Shown piece by piece: positions 1-8,177 of a DNA stretch of 33,108 nt (its first letter is position 1; every line of letters starts with the position of its first letter). Position numbers and translations under genes: made by a program. The DNA lies in contig JASJCP010000044.1 in assembly GCA_030065935.1 (NCBI GenBank), positions 1 to 33,108 on the forward strand. The letters run 5' to 3'. The DNA is from Xenococcaceae cyanobacterium MO_167.B27. GTDB taxonomy: Bacteria > Cyanobacteriota > Cyanobacteriia > Cyanobacteriales > Xenococcaceae. Below the pieces are notes generated by a model. It had not been told where the DNA came from. It did not search any database and saw only the letters and a list, made by a program, of their open reading frames with translations.

Positions 1-132
1 TGTTCCTCTGTATAAAACGCGGTAGTGGGAAAGATAACCGAGTACCACTTTCCGAAGTTCTTCTCTCTTCAAGAGCGAAGGGACTAAGAAGCCCGCGTCT
101 GTACCGCAAGCGGTCAGCGTCGGGTACGTCAC
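1..132 (+). mobile_element. Right end (omegaRNA-type) of an IS200/IS605-family TnpB element, truncated by window start
   Basis: The stretch ends in a strong interrupted hairpin at 92-124: CCCG/CGGG, then CTG/CAG, then CCGC-aa-GCGG. It is preceded by AAGAAGCC and followed, 8 nt after the stem, by an end at GTCAC (128-132). A second copy of the same layout lies at 27060-27098. Hairpins of this kind close the right ends of cyanobacterial IS200/IS605 elements and form the 3' part of the TnpB guide RNA. No tnpB reading frame could be recognised in these 132 bases, so the gene should lie upstream, outside the window. The family assignment rests on recall of such ends; the hairpin itself is directly visible. 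Confidence 0.6.
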
Positions 133-152
133 TAGTTATTACCCTACTTTTT

Positions 153-638
153 TTAGGTCATAGTTTTCTCTAGCAAGACCACGACATAAGCACAAATACC
201 CTCTTCTTGTCCAATAGCCCCTAATTTTTCATTAGTAGTAGCTTTGATACTGACTCGCTCATTCCCAATTTTTAAGGTTTGAGCAAGTTTATCTCTCATA
301 GTTTTAATATAAGGCTTGAGCTTGGGGCGTTCTGCTACGATTGTGGAATCAATATTGACAATCTGCCAGTTTTGACCCCGAATTAGTAGGTCAACTTGCT
401 CTAATAGAATGAGACTATTTGCCCCCGACCATTTAGGATCGCTAGGAGGAAAGTAATGTCCTATGTCTCCTAAACTAAGCGCGCCTAGCATAGCGTCCAT
501 AATGGCATGAGTTAGTACGTCTGCATCACTATGACCTAATAAGCCCAATTCATGAGTAATTTCTACACCTCCCAAGATTAGTTGTCTTCCAGACACGAGG
601 CGATGAATATCGTAACCATTACCAATGCGAATGTTCAT
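153..638 (-). CDS. ispF: 2-C-methyl-D-erythritol 2,4-cyclodiphosphate synthase (IspF)
   Basis: IspF converts CDP-methylerythritol 2-phosphate to methylerythritol 2,4-cyclodiphosphate, releasing CMP, in the MEP isoprenoid pathway. In cyanobacteria this pathway feeds carotenoids, the phytol of chlorophyll and quinones. The sequence starts [12 protein letters not shown]. The predicted metal ligands are D10, H12 and H44 (in [10 protein letters not shown]), and the C-terminal [14 protein letters not shown] segment is typical. The ATG at 638 gives 161 residues, the usual family length. The open frame extends upstream to 686, but those 16 extra residues do not look like IspF. The gene is divergent from psb32 and stands alone. 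Confidence 0.96.
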   Translation of the reverse strand: MNIRIGNGYDIHRLVSGRQLILGGVEITHELGLLGHSDADVLTHAIMDAMLGALSLGDIGHYFPPSDPKWSGANSLILLEQVDLLIRGQNWQIVNIDSTIVAERPKLKPYIKTMRDKLAQTLKIGNERVSIKATTNEKLGAIGQEEGICAYVVVLLEKTMT

Positions 639-949
639 TATCTCGTACTTAATCAGATTAATGTAGTATTCAGTAAAAAGATGCAAAAGTCATCTCAAAA
701 CAAAATATAATTTGACTACCTTGACACCAAAAAGTTTATCATTAACATCTTTACTTATATAACTTTCAACAAGTAGCCCAAAACAAATACTGCTCAAGGT
801 AGGCAATGTTGCTTAAATGAAGAATTATCAACGCTGGTTAAAACCAGGCAATGAATTCTTATTGGCTAGTAGAGTAACCTAATTTAATTTTTATAAAATG
901 TTTAAAGCTACTTCTATTATCTTGAAAATTTAGTCTGAGATCGATCGAG
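639..949. promoter_or_regulatory. Divergent ispF/psb32 intergenic region
   Basis: These 311 bp carry no convincing gene. They must hold the promoters of ispF (leftward) and psb32 (rightward). A perfect short hairpin CTGGTT-aa-AACCAG lies at 834-847, and the octamer AGGCAATG occurs on both sides of it. An AT-rich TATAAA-like stretch near 891-898 could be a -10 element for psb32, but no matching -35 is evident. Confidence 0.3.
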
Positions 950-1663
950 ATGAAATCAAAAACAACAGGAATTGCGAAAGTGAGTAATTGGCTAAAGTCT
1001 TTGATCTTGCCAGTGTTTTTATCACTACTAATGGTTGCTCCTGCTATGGCGACTGGGGTTTATGACATAGACAGTCCTAATACTAAAGATGTTTGGGTAA
1101 TTGACCAAGCTGAGGAAATTAGTTTAGCTAATGAGAATAAATTAACTGGTATCTTCAAAAAAATGGCTCAGGAAACTGGTCAAGAAATTAGAATGGTGGC
1201 AATTCGTCGCTTAGACTATGGTGAAACTATTGATAGTTTGGCGGATGAAATCTTTGAAACCTGGTATCCTTCTCCTGAAGCTCAAGCCAATCAAACTCTT
1301 TTGGTTATGGACACTTTAACTAATAATGTGGCTCTACGCTCAGGGGAAACAGCAGCAGAGGTAGTTACTCCCAAGCTTGCTGAAAGTATTGTCAAAGATA
1401 CTGTGGGTTATAACCTCAGAAAAGGTAATAAGTATAATCAAGCCTTTCTCGATGCTGGTGATCGCCTAGTAGCTGTATTATCTGGAGAACCCGATCCAGG
1501 ACCTTCTGGGATTGAAGAGGAAATTCAAGTAGAAGGAACTTTTACTAAAGCAGAAGATACGGATGCTGGTAGTGCTTTCTTTTGGGTGATTGTGTTGCTA
1601 GTTGTGGCTACTGTAGTTCCTATGGTGACTTACTTCTGGTATGTTGGTTTCCCTGGGAATTAA
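950..1663 (+). CDS. psb32: Photosystem II repair protein Psb32 (TPM domain)
   Basis: This 237-residue protein has an N-terminal signal peptide (hydrophobic run at about 17-33, ending in AMA). A TPM domain follows at about 40-180 (VWVIDQAEEIS, then ETGQEIRMVAIRRLDYG and LLVMDTLTNNVALRSG). A single C-terminal membrane helix is at about 208-232. This matches cyanobacterial Psb32 (Synechocystis Sll1390) and the plant lumenal protein TLP18.3, which support photosystem II repair under light stress. The soluble domain should face the lumen or periplasm, anchored at its C-terminus. The ATG at 950 follows a GATCGATCGAG sequence. It appears monocistronic, divergent from ispF. A second TPM protein is encoded at 7233-8033. 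Confidence 0.88.
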   Translation: MKSKTTGIAKVSNWLKSLILPVFLSLLMVAPAMATGVYDIDSPNTKDVWVIDQAEEISLANENKLTGIFKKMAQETGQEIRMVAIRRLDYGETIDSLADEIFETWYPSPEAQANQTLLVMDTLTNNVALRSGETAAEVVTPKLAESIVKDTVGYNLRKGNKYNQAFLDAGDRLVAVLSGEPDPGPSGIEEEIQVEGTFTKAEDTDAGSAFFWVIVLLVVATVVPMVTYFWYVGFPGN

Positions 1664-1744
1664 TTAAGTATTTATGGAAAATTAATTAGATAGTTGAGAT
1701 AGGGATTGGAGATTGGGGAATAGGCAACAAGAAAGTAGGAAGTT

Positions 1745-1814
1745 TTATTACTTATTACTTATTACTTATTACCTCATCCCTCCTATCCCACCACCCCTCA
1801 TCCCTCATCCCTTA
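1745..1814. repeat. Heptanucleotide tandem repeats upstream of the tsaC-type gene
   Basis: Four perfect TTATTAC units (1745-1772) are followed by imperfect CTCATCC/CCTCATC-type units up to the start codon at 1817. They resemble the short tandemly repeated repetitive (STRR) heptamers known from cyanobacteria. They occupy the space where a ribosome-binding site would be expected, and no good Shine-Dalgarno is visible for the next gene. Confidence 0.8.
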
Positions 1815-1816
1815 AA

Positions 1817-2392
1817 ATGACTTTAGTTTCTCAAACTGACTTAATAGCTGGAGCGAGCGCAGGAAAGCTCGTAAGTTTTCCCACTGACACAGTTCCAGCT
1901 TTAGCAGTTAAACCAGAATTGGCAAGTTTAATCTTTGAACTCAAACAAAGACCCCCTACTAAGCCTTTAATCTTAATGGCTGCATCTTTAGCAGATCTTC
2001 TCCCTTATATCTTAGGAACACCCCAAGAATTAGATATTTGGCAACAAACAGCCGATAAATACTTTCCTGGTGCATTAACTTTAGTTTTACCTGCTTCTGA
2101 TGCTGTCCCTAAAGCAATAAATCCTACAGATTCCAAGACGATTGGAATTAGAGTTCCTGATAGTGAGATTGCTCTAGAAATACTGAGAGGTACAGGAGTT
2201 TTAGCCACTACTAGTGCTAATTTATCAGGTCAATCTCCCCTGAGAAGTATGACAGAAATCGATCGAACTTTCCCTCAAGTATTAGTAATTAATCAACAAG
2301 ATACAATAATTGGTAGCGGTCTTCCTTCTACTGTGGTTCAGTGGACAGGACAAAATTGGCAAATTCTACGTCAAGGTACTGTTAAATTCTAA
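1817..2392 (+). CDS. tsaC: L-threonylcarbamoyladenylate synthase, YrdC/Sua5 family
   Basis: This 191-residue protein consists of a single YrdC domain. It shows SFPTDTVPALAV near the N-terminus, the nucleotide-binding KQRPPTKPLIL segment, PGALTLVLP, IGIRVPD and the ATTSANLSG signature. The family makes threonylcarbamoyl-AMP from threonine, bicarbonate and ATP, the first step of t6A37 modification of ANN-decoding tRNAs. It lacks the C-terminal Sua5 domain, so it is the short TsaC/YrdC type. YciO-like paralogues look similar, so the exact function is a little less certain than the fold. The start is immediately downstream of the heptamer repeats. Confidence 0.85.
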   Translation: MTLVSQTDLIAGASAGKLVSFPTDTVPALAVKPELASLIFELKQRPPTKPLILMAASLADLLPYILGTPQELDIWQQTADKYFPGALTLVLPASDAVPKAINPTDSKTIGIRVPDSEIALEILRGTGVLATTSANLSGQSPLRSMTEIDRTFPQVLVINQQDTIIGSGLPSTVVQWTGQNWQILRQGTVKF

Positions 2393-2441
2393 TTTTTGCC
2401 CCAATAATTGTTTGTATACAGTATCAATATGAACCAAACCG

Positions 2442-2483
2442 TTAATACTAACTACTAACTACTGACTACTAACGACTAACTAC
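2442..2483. repeat. TAACTAC heptanucleotide tandem repeat
   Basis: Six consecutive 7-bp units can be read: TTAATAC, TAACTAC, TAACTAC, TGACTAC, TAACGAC and TAACTAC. They lie between the tsaC-type gene and the histidine kinase, about 50 bp before the latter's start codon. The unit differs in sequence from the one at 1745. Confidence 0.85.
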
Positions 2484-2531
2484 CTCAACCAATTAATTCT
2501 ATTCGTTTCCTTCTACTTATAGCTGTGAAAG

Positions 2532-3320
2532 ATGACAGAAATTGAGAATTTACAAGAAGAACTAGAACAGACGAAGCTAGCCTATCAAATGGCTGTGCAA
2601 ATGAGTCAGTTTAAAGCCGAATTTTTAGCTAGAACTTCTCATGAAATTAGGTCGCCTTTAAGTAGCTTAATCGGATTACACCAGCTAATTATATCTGATT
2701 TGTGTGAAAGTCCTGAAGAACAAAAAGAATTTATTAATCAGGCTTACAATTTAGCTTTGAATTTGATGAAAATAATTGATGAAATTATAGCGGTTTCTAA
2801 AGTTGAGTATGGCAGTAACAAGCTTAATTATGAATCACTGCAATTAAGAGAAATTTTAGATGAAGTTTATAGTCTTACTCATCTTCACGCTGCCAACCGC
2901 AATTTGAAATTAAATATAGTTACTCCAGATTCTTCTTTTAAAGTATATGCAGACCGCCGTCGCCTAGTTCAACTAATAGTTAATTTGATTGATAGTGGAA
3001 TTACTTTGATAGAAGAAGGAACTATTAAAATTGCAGCTTTGCCTGTTACTGAATCCCAAAATATTTCCCTTGAAATGGATTTTAGTTGTGATGCGAAACT
3101 TTGGGAAGAGTCTCACTCTAATAATCAATCTATAGACAACAATAGTTTAGAAGAAATTGCAGCCATTACCCAACAAGTTGCTCTTTCTCCTAATATGAAA
3201 TTATTACTTTCTCAAACCTTACTAGAAACTATGGGAGGTAATTTGGAGTTGTTAGATTTATCTGATGAAGATAAACCTTTAACTCGCATTATTCTAACTT
3301 GCAAACAACCTCATCAATAA
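2532..3320 (+). CDS. Histidine-kinase-like protein with degenerate ATP-binding domain
   Basis: This 262-residue cytoplasmic protein has no membrane segment or sensor domain. A short N-terminal coiled coil (1-30) leads into a HisKA dimerisation domain with the H-box SHEIRSPLSSLIG, the phospho-acceptor being H37. The following region resembles HATPase_c only at the N-box (RRRLVQLIVNLIDSG), where the usual catalytic asparagine context (NLxxNA) is altered. I see no G1 (DxGxG) or G2 motif in the rest. It could therefore receive or relay a phosphate, or act as a scaffold or phosphatase, but is unlikely to autophosphorylate normally. No response regulator is adjacent; the nearest receiver domain is in the HlyD fusion at 21186. 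Confidence 0.75.
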   Translation: MTEIENLQEELEQTKLAYQMAVQMSQFKAEFLARTSHEIRSPLSSLIGLHQLIISDLCESPEEQKEFINQAYNLALNLMKIIDEIIAVSKVEYGSNKLNYESLQLREILDEVYSLTHLHAANRNLKLNIVTPDSSFKVYADRRRLVQLIVNLIDSGITLIEEGTIKIAALPVTESQNISLEMDFSCDAKLWEESHSNNQSIDNNSLEEIAAITQQVALSPNMKLLLSQTLLETMGGNLELLDLSDEDKPLTRIILTCKQPHQ

Positions 3321-3416
3321 CAATTAGTTTCTCAGGTTTTAGTGTAGCTGTTTGTAACCTTAAAAATTACAATCTATTATACTAAGACCAAGATTCATTG
3401 GGCTTGTACAAGAGGT

Positions 3417-3584
3417 TTAGTAATAAGGATGGCTTTTTTGAGAACATTCTTGTAGCCAACATCTTCTGAGTAATTGAATCCGATACAAGTACCAAAACTT
3501 TTTAAAATCCCACACTGATTGATGATCTAAAATCGGTTGATTGATGTATTGCCAAACCGGATGAGTTAATAATCTAAGATTCAT
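3417..3584 (-). CDS. Possible small Trp/Tyr-rich protein (55 aa)
   Basis: Reading from the ATG at 3584 gives MNLRLLTHPVWQYINQP..., ending in SHPYY. It is rich in Trp, Tyr and Arg (FKKFWYLYRIQLLRRCWLQE) and lies in an otherwise gene-free 450-bp gap between the histidine kinase and folB. No ribosome-binding site is evident and I do not recognise a family. The composition is more protein-like than most chance frames here, which is the only support. The rest of the gap (3321-3416 and 3585-3770) shows nothing beyond a short GTCG-aact-CGAC hairpin near 3627. Confidence 0.3.
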   Translation of the reverse strand: MNLRLLTHPVWQYINQPILDHQSVWDFKKFWYLYRIQLLRRCWLQECSQKSHPYY

Positions 3585-3770
3585 TATTTTTAACCACAAA
3601 TTTTAAACACAATTTTTTGATAAAGTCGAACTCGACTCCCCAATACTAATTTGACAGATACTATGGTCGATCTTCTTGGTAGTAATTGCCTAAAATTGTG
3701 ACTTAGATTACGAAATATTAAGTAATTCTACTAATTGTCATTCCCTCGCGATTCTGTATGGTGGGATACT

Positions 3771-4127
3771 TTATTTGCTTCTGGTGATATCTAAAGTAAT
3801 CTTACCGCCAAAATCGGGAATAGGTGCAGCAGGTTTCGATAGTTTGACTTGAACTTGTTGGACTTTGTTAAGGCTAAGAATTTTATCAGCGATCGCATCA
3901 ATAAGTTTTTCTACTAGAGCAAATTTCGAGTTTTTGATGGTATTTTTGACCACAGATATTGCTTCCCTGTAATCAAAAGTATCTGCAATATCATCACTTT
4001 TAGCAGCAGGAGTTAGGTCTAACCACAAAGTTAGATCCACTTCAAACCATTGTCCTAAAACTTGTTCTTCTGGTAAGTATCCTGTGTATCCGTAACAGCG
4101 AATTCCTGTAACTTGTATCGAGTCCAT
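3771..4127 (-). CDS. folB: Dihydroneopterin aldolase (FolB)
   Basis: FolB cleaves 7,8-dihydroneopterin to 6-hydroxymethyl-dihydropterin and glycolaldehyde in folate biosynthesis. The 118-residue protein shows the family pattern: IRCYGYTGYLPEEQVLGQ near the N-terminus with the pterin-binding glutamates, then DTFDYREA, LVEKLIDAIA, and KLSKPAAPIPDFGG carrying the catalytic lysine. The length is normal. It reads leftward, as does proA, with a gap of about 200 bp between them, so they are probably separate units. Confidence 0.93.
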   Translation of the reverse strand: MDSIQVTGIRCYGYTGYLPEEQVLGQWFEVDLTLWLDLTPAAKSDDIADTFDYREAISVVKNTIKNSKFALVEKLIDAIADKILSLNKVQQVQVKLSKPAAPIPDFGGKITLDITRSK

Positions 4128-4256
4128 CTTGTTGCGTAAATTTCTAATTACTAGGTACTAATTACTAATCTCATATCAAAATTAGAAATAGCGAAATTAT
4201 TATAGGTAAGGTGGTATTACCAAGAATGCAGATTTATATTGTATCTATCTCTCTCA

Positions 4257-4325
4257 TTGATGAGTGATGAAGAGAGCTAGCTAATAGGTCAGATAATATT
4301 CTCATCAACTTAATAACTAGCTCTC
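4257..4325. terminator. Nested inverted repeats downstream of proA
   Basis: Two interleaved perfect inverted repeats occur just after the proA stop. GAGAGCTAG (4272-4280) pairs with CTAGCTCTC (4317-4325), and TTGATGAG (4257-4264) pairs with CTCATCAA (4301-4308). The two stems are mutually exclusive, since the first opens inside the second. The position fits 3' processing or termination of leftward proA transcripts, but no U-tract follows, so a standard intrinsic terminator is not shown. Confidence 0.35.
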
Positions 4326-4332
4326 AGCAATG

Positions 4333-5631
4333 CTATAAATCTCTATGGGTGAAAGGTTTGGGGTTACTTCCTGTGTAGGTAGCTGCAATATGTCCTTGAC
4401 CTGTAACTTGGTATTTGTAGGTTACTAACCCTTCTAAACCTACAGGACCTCGGGGGGGCATTTGTTGAGTACTAATACCTACTTCTGCCCCAAAGCCATA
4501 ACGAAAACCATCAGCAAAGCGAGTGGAACAGTTGTGATATACTCCTGCTGCATCTATTTGATTGAGAAATTGCTCTGCAACCTGACTATCTTCTGTAACA
4601 ATAGCTTCAGTATGTTTTGAGCCATAGGTGTTGATATGGGCGATCGCAGTTTCTAAAGAATCTGTAACTTTAATTGCTAGAATCAGGTCGCTATATTCAG
4701 TACTCCAGTCTTCTTCTCTAGTTGGTTTAACAGTAATAATCTCACTGGTAGCTTTATCCCCGCGCAATTCTACTCCCTTTTCTGTTAAAACTTCAGCGAT
4801 TTTAGGTAATATTTTTGGTGCAATGTCTTGATGCACTAAGAGAGTTTCGATCGCGTTACAAGCTGCTGGATATTGTGTTTTAGCGTCTATGGTAATATTA
4901 ATGGCGGTTTCTATATTAGCAGCACGATCTATATAGAGATGACAAATACCATCTGCGTGTCCCAAAACAGGAATACGAGTATTATCTTGTACGTATCTTA
5001 CAAAAGAATTAGAACCTCTAGGAATAATTAAATCTACATATTCATCCAAGTCTAAGAGTTGTTTAATTTCTGCTCTAGTAGTTAATAATTGGACAGCATC
5101 AGGAGAAACTTTAGTATTAGCTAAGGCTTGCTGAATTATTTGAGTTAAAGCTTGACAAGAACCCGTTGCTTCTCTTCCCCCTTTGAGAATTACGCCATTC
5201 CCAGACTTGATCGCCAAGCTAGTGATTTGAATTAGGGCTTCGGGTCTTGCTTCAAAGATAATTCCCAATACTCCTAGAGGACAAGTAACCCGTTTTAAGA
5301 TTAGTCCTGTATCTAATTCTCGATGAATTTGGACTGTTCCTACAGGATCGGGTAATTGAGCCACATCCCTGACACCTGCGATCGCACTTTCCAGTTTACT
5401 TTCTCCTAGTTTCAATCTGGCGTAGAGAGAAGGGGAAATACCGTCTTTTTCGGCTGCTTCACAGTCAGCGATATTAGCTTCTAGTATCTGGGGGGTTGCT
5501 GCTGTTAAAGCAGTTGCGATCGCTGTAACCGCTTGATTACGGTCTTCTGTAGGGAGTACCGCCAACTGTCTTGCTGCAATTCGAGTGTTTTTAGCTATGT
5601 CTATGAGAGATAAAGATGCAATAGCTACCAT
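4333..5631 (-). CDS. proA: Glutamate-5-semialdehyde dehydrogenase / gamma-glutamyl phosphate reductase (ProA)
   Basis: ProA reduces gamma-glutamyl phosphate to glutamate-5-semialdehyde with NADPH, the second step of proline synthesis. From the ATG at 5631 it is 432 residues. Visible motifs include [18 protein letters not shown], the [13 protein letters not shown] loop, the nucleophile C258 in YPAACNAIE, and [20 protein letters not shown] near the C-terminus. An in-frame ATG at 5664 would add 11 residues ([11 protein letters not shown]) that the family does not need. Neither start has a clear Shine-Dalgarno. proB is not in the window. Confidence 0.95.
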   Translation of the reverse strand: MVAIASLSLIDIAKNTRIAARQLAVLPTEDRNQAVTAIATALTAATPQILEANIADCEAAEKDGISPSLYARLKLGESKLESAIAGVRDVAQLPDPVGTVQIHRELDTGLILKRVTCPLGVLGIIFEARPEALIQITSLAIKSGNGVILKGGREATGSCQALTQIIQQALANTKVSPDAVQLLTTRAEIKQLLDLDEYVDLIIPRGSNSFVRYVQDNTRIPVLGHADGICHLYIDRAANIETAINITIDAKTQYPAACNAIETLLVHQDIAPKILPKIAEVLTEKGVELRGDKATSEIITVKPTREEDWSTEYSDLILAIKVTDSLETAIAHINTYGSKHTEAIVTEDSQVAEQFLNQIDAAGVYHNCSTRFADGFRYGFGAEVGISTQQMPPRGPVGLEGLVTYKYQVTGQGHIAATYTGSNPKPFTHRDL

Positions 5632-5762
5632 GATGTTTAAATTACTGAAACGAGCCAAAAACATTGTAGCGAATCAGTCCGTCTTCTCTCTAAGAAATTT
5701 CATCAAATTAATGTAGTTATGGCAATAGTTACTAAAAACATAGTCAAATATTACATCGACTC

Positions 5763-6995
5763 TTATTTAGCTGCACCAGGAGTAACCCTGATAGGACGAA
5801 CTACAACGCCCTCTATCCCTTGGCTGAAAGCTGTTGGGACTACTTTTCTCAAAATGTTATAACTGCCATTAACGTCTGCATTAATTCTGGTTTTTTCTCC
5901 TTTGATTTTGTATGTCCCCCTCTTTTCTCGATAACCGCTAAACTTAATCTCTTTAGCATTATCATCACCGTAGTTAGGGATAAAATCTAAGTTCAAAAAA
6001 CTAGCGCGAGATGTATAACTTTCTTCGCTGGTTATCACCTTAATTCCCTTCATTGCTCCTTTATAGCTCAACATCTCAATGAATCTAGCATGAGGGATAT
6101 TGACAAAAGATTGATTATTCTTTTTGCCATTATTAATTTCTTGCTTCCAGAAAGGATTTTTGCCAATAACTAACTTGCCAATTCCTTGTTGATCTAGATG
6201 ATTGATTATCCATCTCGATGCTTGATGTAAATAGGTATCTACTCGATTATTCCGATTAGCAGTTATTCTTTGAATTAGTTGAGATGTTTGCTGATTTGAG
6301 CCAAGCTTTGATTGAAGGAAAGCTTTTCTTTTATTATAGAATTGGTTGATACTTTTAAGCGGTCTTCCGTTAATCAGAATAGGAATGAATCCTCTTTGAT
6401 TTGATGTTAAAGCTGCTAAATTGCTGACTCCAATATCTATAGCTGCTATAGCTTCAGTATCATTTACTGCATGGTGTTCAGGTTTTTCATAAACTATCTC
6501 AATTACATACTGACCTATTTTGGGAATAATCCTAGCCTGAGCTATGTTTTTGGCTTTGGTAGTAACTAATATATCCGTACCCGATAGCTTAACTTTGTTC
6601 TTTTTCAACCAAGGTTTACTAATGGCTTGGATGGTGTAAATTAGTAAATTACGCCCTTTAGTTTTATGTTTGTATTTAGGTAACTTTGGTCTGCCAGTAA
6701 ATAGATTGGGATTTTCTTTATAAGCTTCACTCGCCGAAAAAAATGATTTCCAGTTTTTATCCAAAACCTTGAGTACCTGTTGGCTTACTTTTCTAGGTAG
6801 AGCTTGATAGTCTGGCTTATCTTTTACTAGATGATAAACTTGATTAAAGCCTAGATAAGTTTTGTTAAAGATAAATGACTGACGAACTAAATAGTTAGCA
6901 TAGTTGTAGAGATTTTTAGATAAAAAACATAATTGGTCTATTTGTTGCCAAATAGGATTATTTTTTTTAACTATATGTCTCTCAACCTGTCTCAC
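5763..6995 (-). CDS. tnpB: TnpB-family RNA-guided nuclease-like protein (IS200/IS605), probably without canonical RuvC-II Glu
   Basis: This 410-residue OrfB/TnpB protein starts at a GTG. The N-terminus (MRQVERHIVKK, DQLCFLSKNLYN) and C-terminus belong to the IS608-like branch. RuvC-I is AAIDIGVSN (D187) and RuvC-III is INADVNGSYNI (D374). At the usual RuvC-II glutamate the sequence is LVIGKN, giving glycine at 278; the nearest acid is E286 in FWKQE. The zinc-finger region ESYTSRASF lacks cysteines. No tnpA is adjacent, so any mobility would depend on a partner elsewhere. A CAGG/CCTG hairpin (5777-5790) overlaps the 3' end, where guide RNAs of this family usually lie. The frame is intact. Confidence 0.9.
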   Translation of the reverse strand: MRQVERHIVKKNNPIWQQIDQLCFLSKNLYNYANYLVRQSFIFNKTYLGFNQVYHLVKDKPDYQALPRKVSQQVLKVLDKNWKSFFSASEAYKENPNLFTGRPKLPKYKHKTKGRNLLIYTIQAISKPWLKKNKVKLSGTDILVTTKAKNIAQARIIPKIGQYVIEIVYEKPEHHAVNDTEAIAAIDIGVSNLAALTSNQRGFIPILINGRPLKSINQFYNKRKAFLQSKLGSNQQTSQLIQRITANRNNRVDTYLHQASRWIINHLDQQGIGKLVIGKNPFWKQEINNGKKNNQSFVNIPHARFIEMLSYKGAMKGIKVITSEESYTSRASFLNLDFIPNYGDDNAKEIKFSGYREKRGTYKIKGEKTRINADVNGSYNILRKVVPTAFSQGIEGVVVRPIRVTPGAAK

Positions 6996-7122
6996 ATTTT
7001 TCTTTAATTCCTCTTGCTATTATCTCATGATTTGCCAGTATTTTTTTTCTAGAAAGATTTGATAATATTTGATTATATATAAATATATTTTCATTGAATG
7101 ATTAAAATACCCGTTAAATGTC

Positions 7123-7214
7123 TCAGGGATAGCTGATGATATTTCCGCAAAAAAATCACAAATCCCAGACCAAGAAAGACTGCGAGGGTGCTTTTTCTTG
7201 ATCGTTATCCCTGA
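7123..7214. repeat. 92-bp nested inverted-repeat element between tnpB and TPM gene
   Basis: Outer arms TCAGGGATA (7123-7131) and TATCCCTGA (7206-7214) are perfect 9-bp inverted repeats. Inside, CAAGAAA pairs with TTTCTTG around 7171-7200, giving a second stem. It lies 18 bp past the stop of the leftward TPM gene and upstream of the leftward tnpB. It could be a 3' structure of the TPM mRNA, a small structured RNA, a MITE, or the left end of the tnpB element. I see no flanking target-site duplication. No known RNA family was recognised. Confidence 0.5.
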
Positions 7215-7232
7215 AAAAACATAAACAAAATC

Positions 7233-8033
7233 TTAAGTTTCTGAGGTTGTGGAGTTGCTGAAAGTAGGAGATAGAAAGGCTACTGTTGCACCTAGGACAA
7301 ACCCAATAACATTACGAAATAAGGGTAATAAATCAGCCGTCCGTGTCACTACTGGTCCAATACCAAAAGCAAGAAACAAAATTCCCCACAAAGGTGACAT
7401 AATCAAAGCCCATTGCCAAGCTACCATTTGTCCTTCTTTTCTTGGTATTGCTGCTAATCCAAAGATTACACCCCCCAAAATAGAACTAATGAGAGTTAAA
7501 ATCCATTGTTCTTTGGGTAAGCCAGGAACTACATTACAGCCACCTTGAACCAAACAACCTTTTACTACATGGAGAGCTTCTACAATGGAATTATTTTCCC
7601 CGTTTTCTCGCACGTAATACATATTGCCAAAGCGAGTTTGCAATTCAATCCAAAAGGTACGAGGTAATAATTCATACACATCATCTCCAATGCTAAAGGC
7701 TAAAATGTTACCCCCTCTACCATCTGCTACCAGGAGAATGCTCTTATCATCTAGACCCCAATATTTGATTACGGCTCTACCAGGAGTGCGATCATATTGA
7801 GTTAGGACTCGCATTTTCCATCCTGTTTCTGCTTCAAAGCTTTCTAGATCTTCAATTAAAGATTCTTCTTGAAGAGTAGGTAAAAAGTTAGCTAAATCTA
7901 CTACAGGAATTACTGTATCGGGTAACAACTCTGGATTATTAACCGCCAAGGCTGTGGGGGTAAATAAGGTAGCAAATATTAACAAACAACTACCAATAGA
8001 AAGCAATAATCGTTGTACAAAATTTTTTTGCAT
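7233..8033 (-). CDS. TPM-domain membrane protein (second Psb32/TLP18.3-like protein)
   Basis: This 266-residue protein has a signal peptide at 1-30 (hydrophobic, ending ALA). A TPM domain lies at about 35-170 (VIPVVDLANFLPTLQEESLIEDLESFEAETGWKMRV... is its opening). Two or three membrane helices sit at the C-terminus (about 178-260: WILTLISSILGGVIFGLAA, WALIMSPLWGILFLAFG, IGFVLGATVAFL). It is distinct from Psb32, which has one C-terminal helix. It also carries two cysteines in VKGCLVQGGCN. TPM domains of this type are associated with photosystem II upkeep in chloroplasts and cyanobacteria, but the role of this paralogue is unknown to me. It appears monocistronic. Confidence 0.75.
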   Translation of the reverse strand: MQKNFVQRLLLSIGSCLLIFATLFTPTALAVNNPELLPDTVIPVVDLANFLPTLQEESLIEDLESFEAETGWKMRVLTQYDRTPGRAVIKYWGLDDKSILLVADGRGGNILAFSIGDDVYELLPRTFWIELQTRFGNMYYVRENGENNSIVEALHVVKGCLVQGGCNVVPGLPKEQWILTLISSILGGVIFGLAAIPRKEGQMVAWQWALIMSPLWGILFLAFGIGPVVTRTADLLPLFRNVIGFVLGATVAFLSPTFSNSTTSET

Positions 8034-8177
8034 AGTATGTATTACTAAAAGACTCCTAGTAAAAATAGTTATTTTATTGAGATAATTATTTTTGTTACAG
8101 TTCTTTACTTTATTCTAAGGTTATCAGGTATCAGGTATATGTTGCTACTGTTTCTGTGTTAACTAATAGCGATTGCT

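Noticed and set aside
1745-2483. Short tandem repeats as a CRISPR or origin iteron array
   Set aside because: Units are contiguous heptamers without spacers, in ordinary intergenic gaps, with no dnaA or replication gene nearby.
5763-6995. Link between tnpB and a CRISPR-Cas12 system
   Set aside because: Size and motifs are of TnpB, not Cas12; there is no array or adaptation gene in the window.
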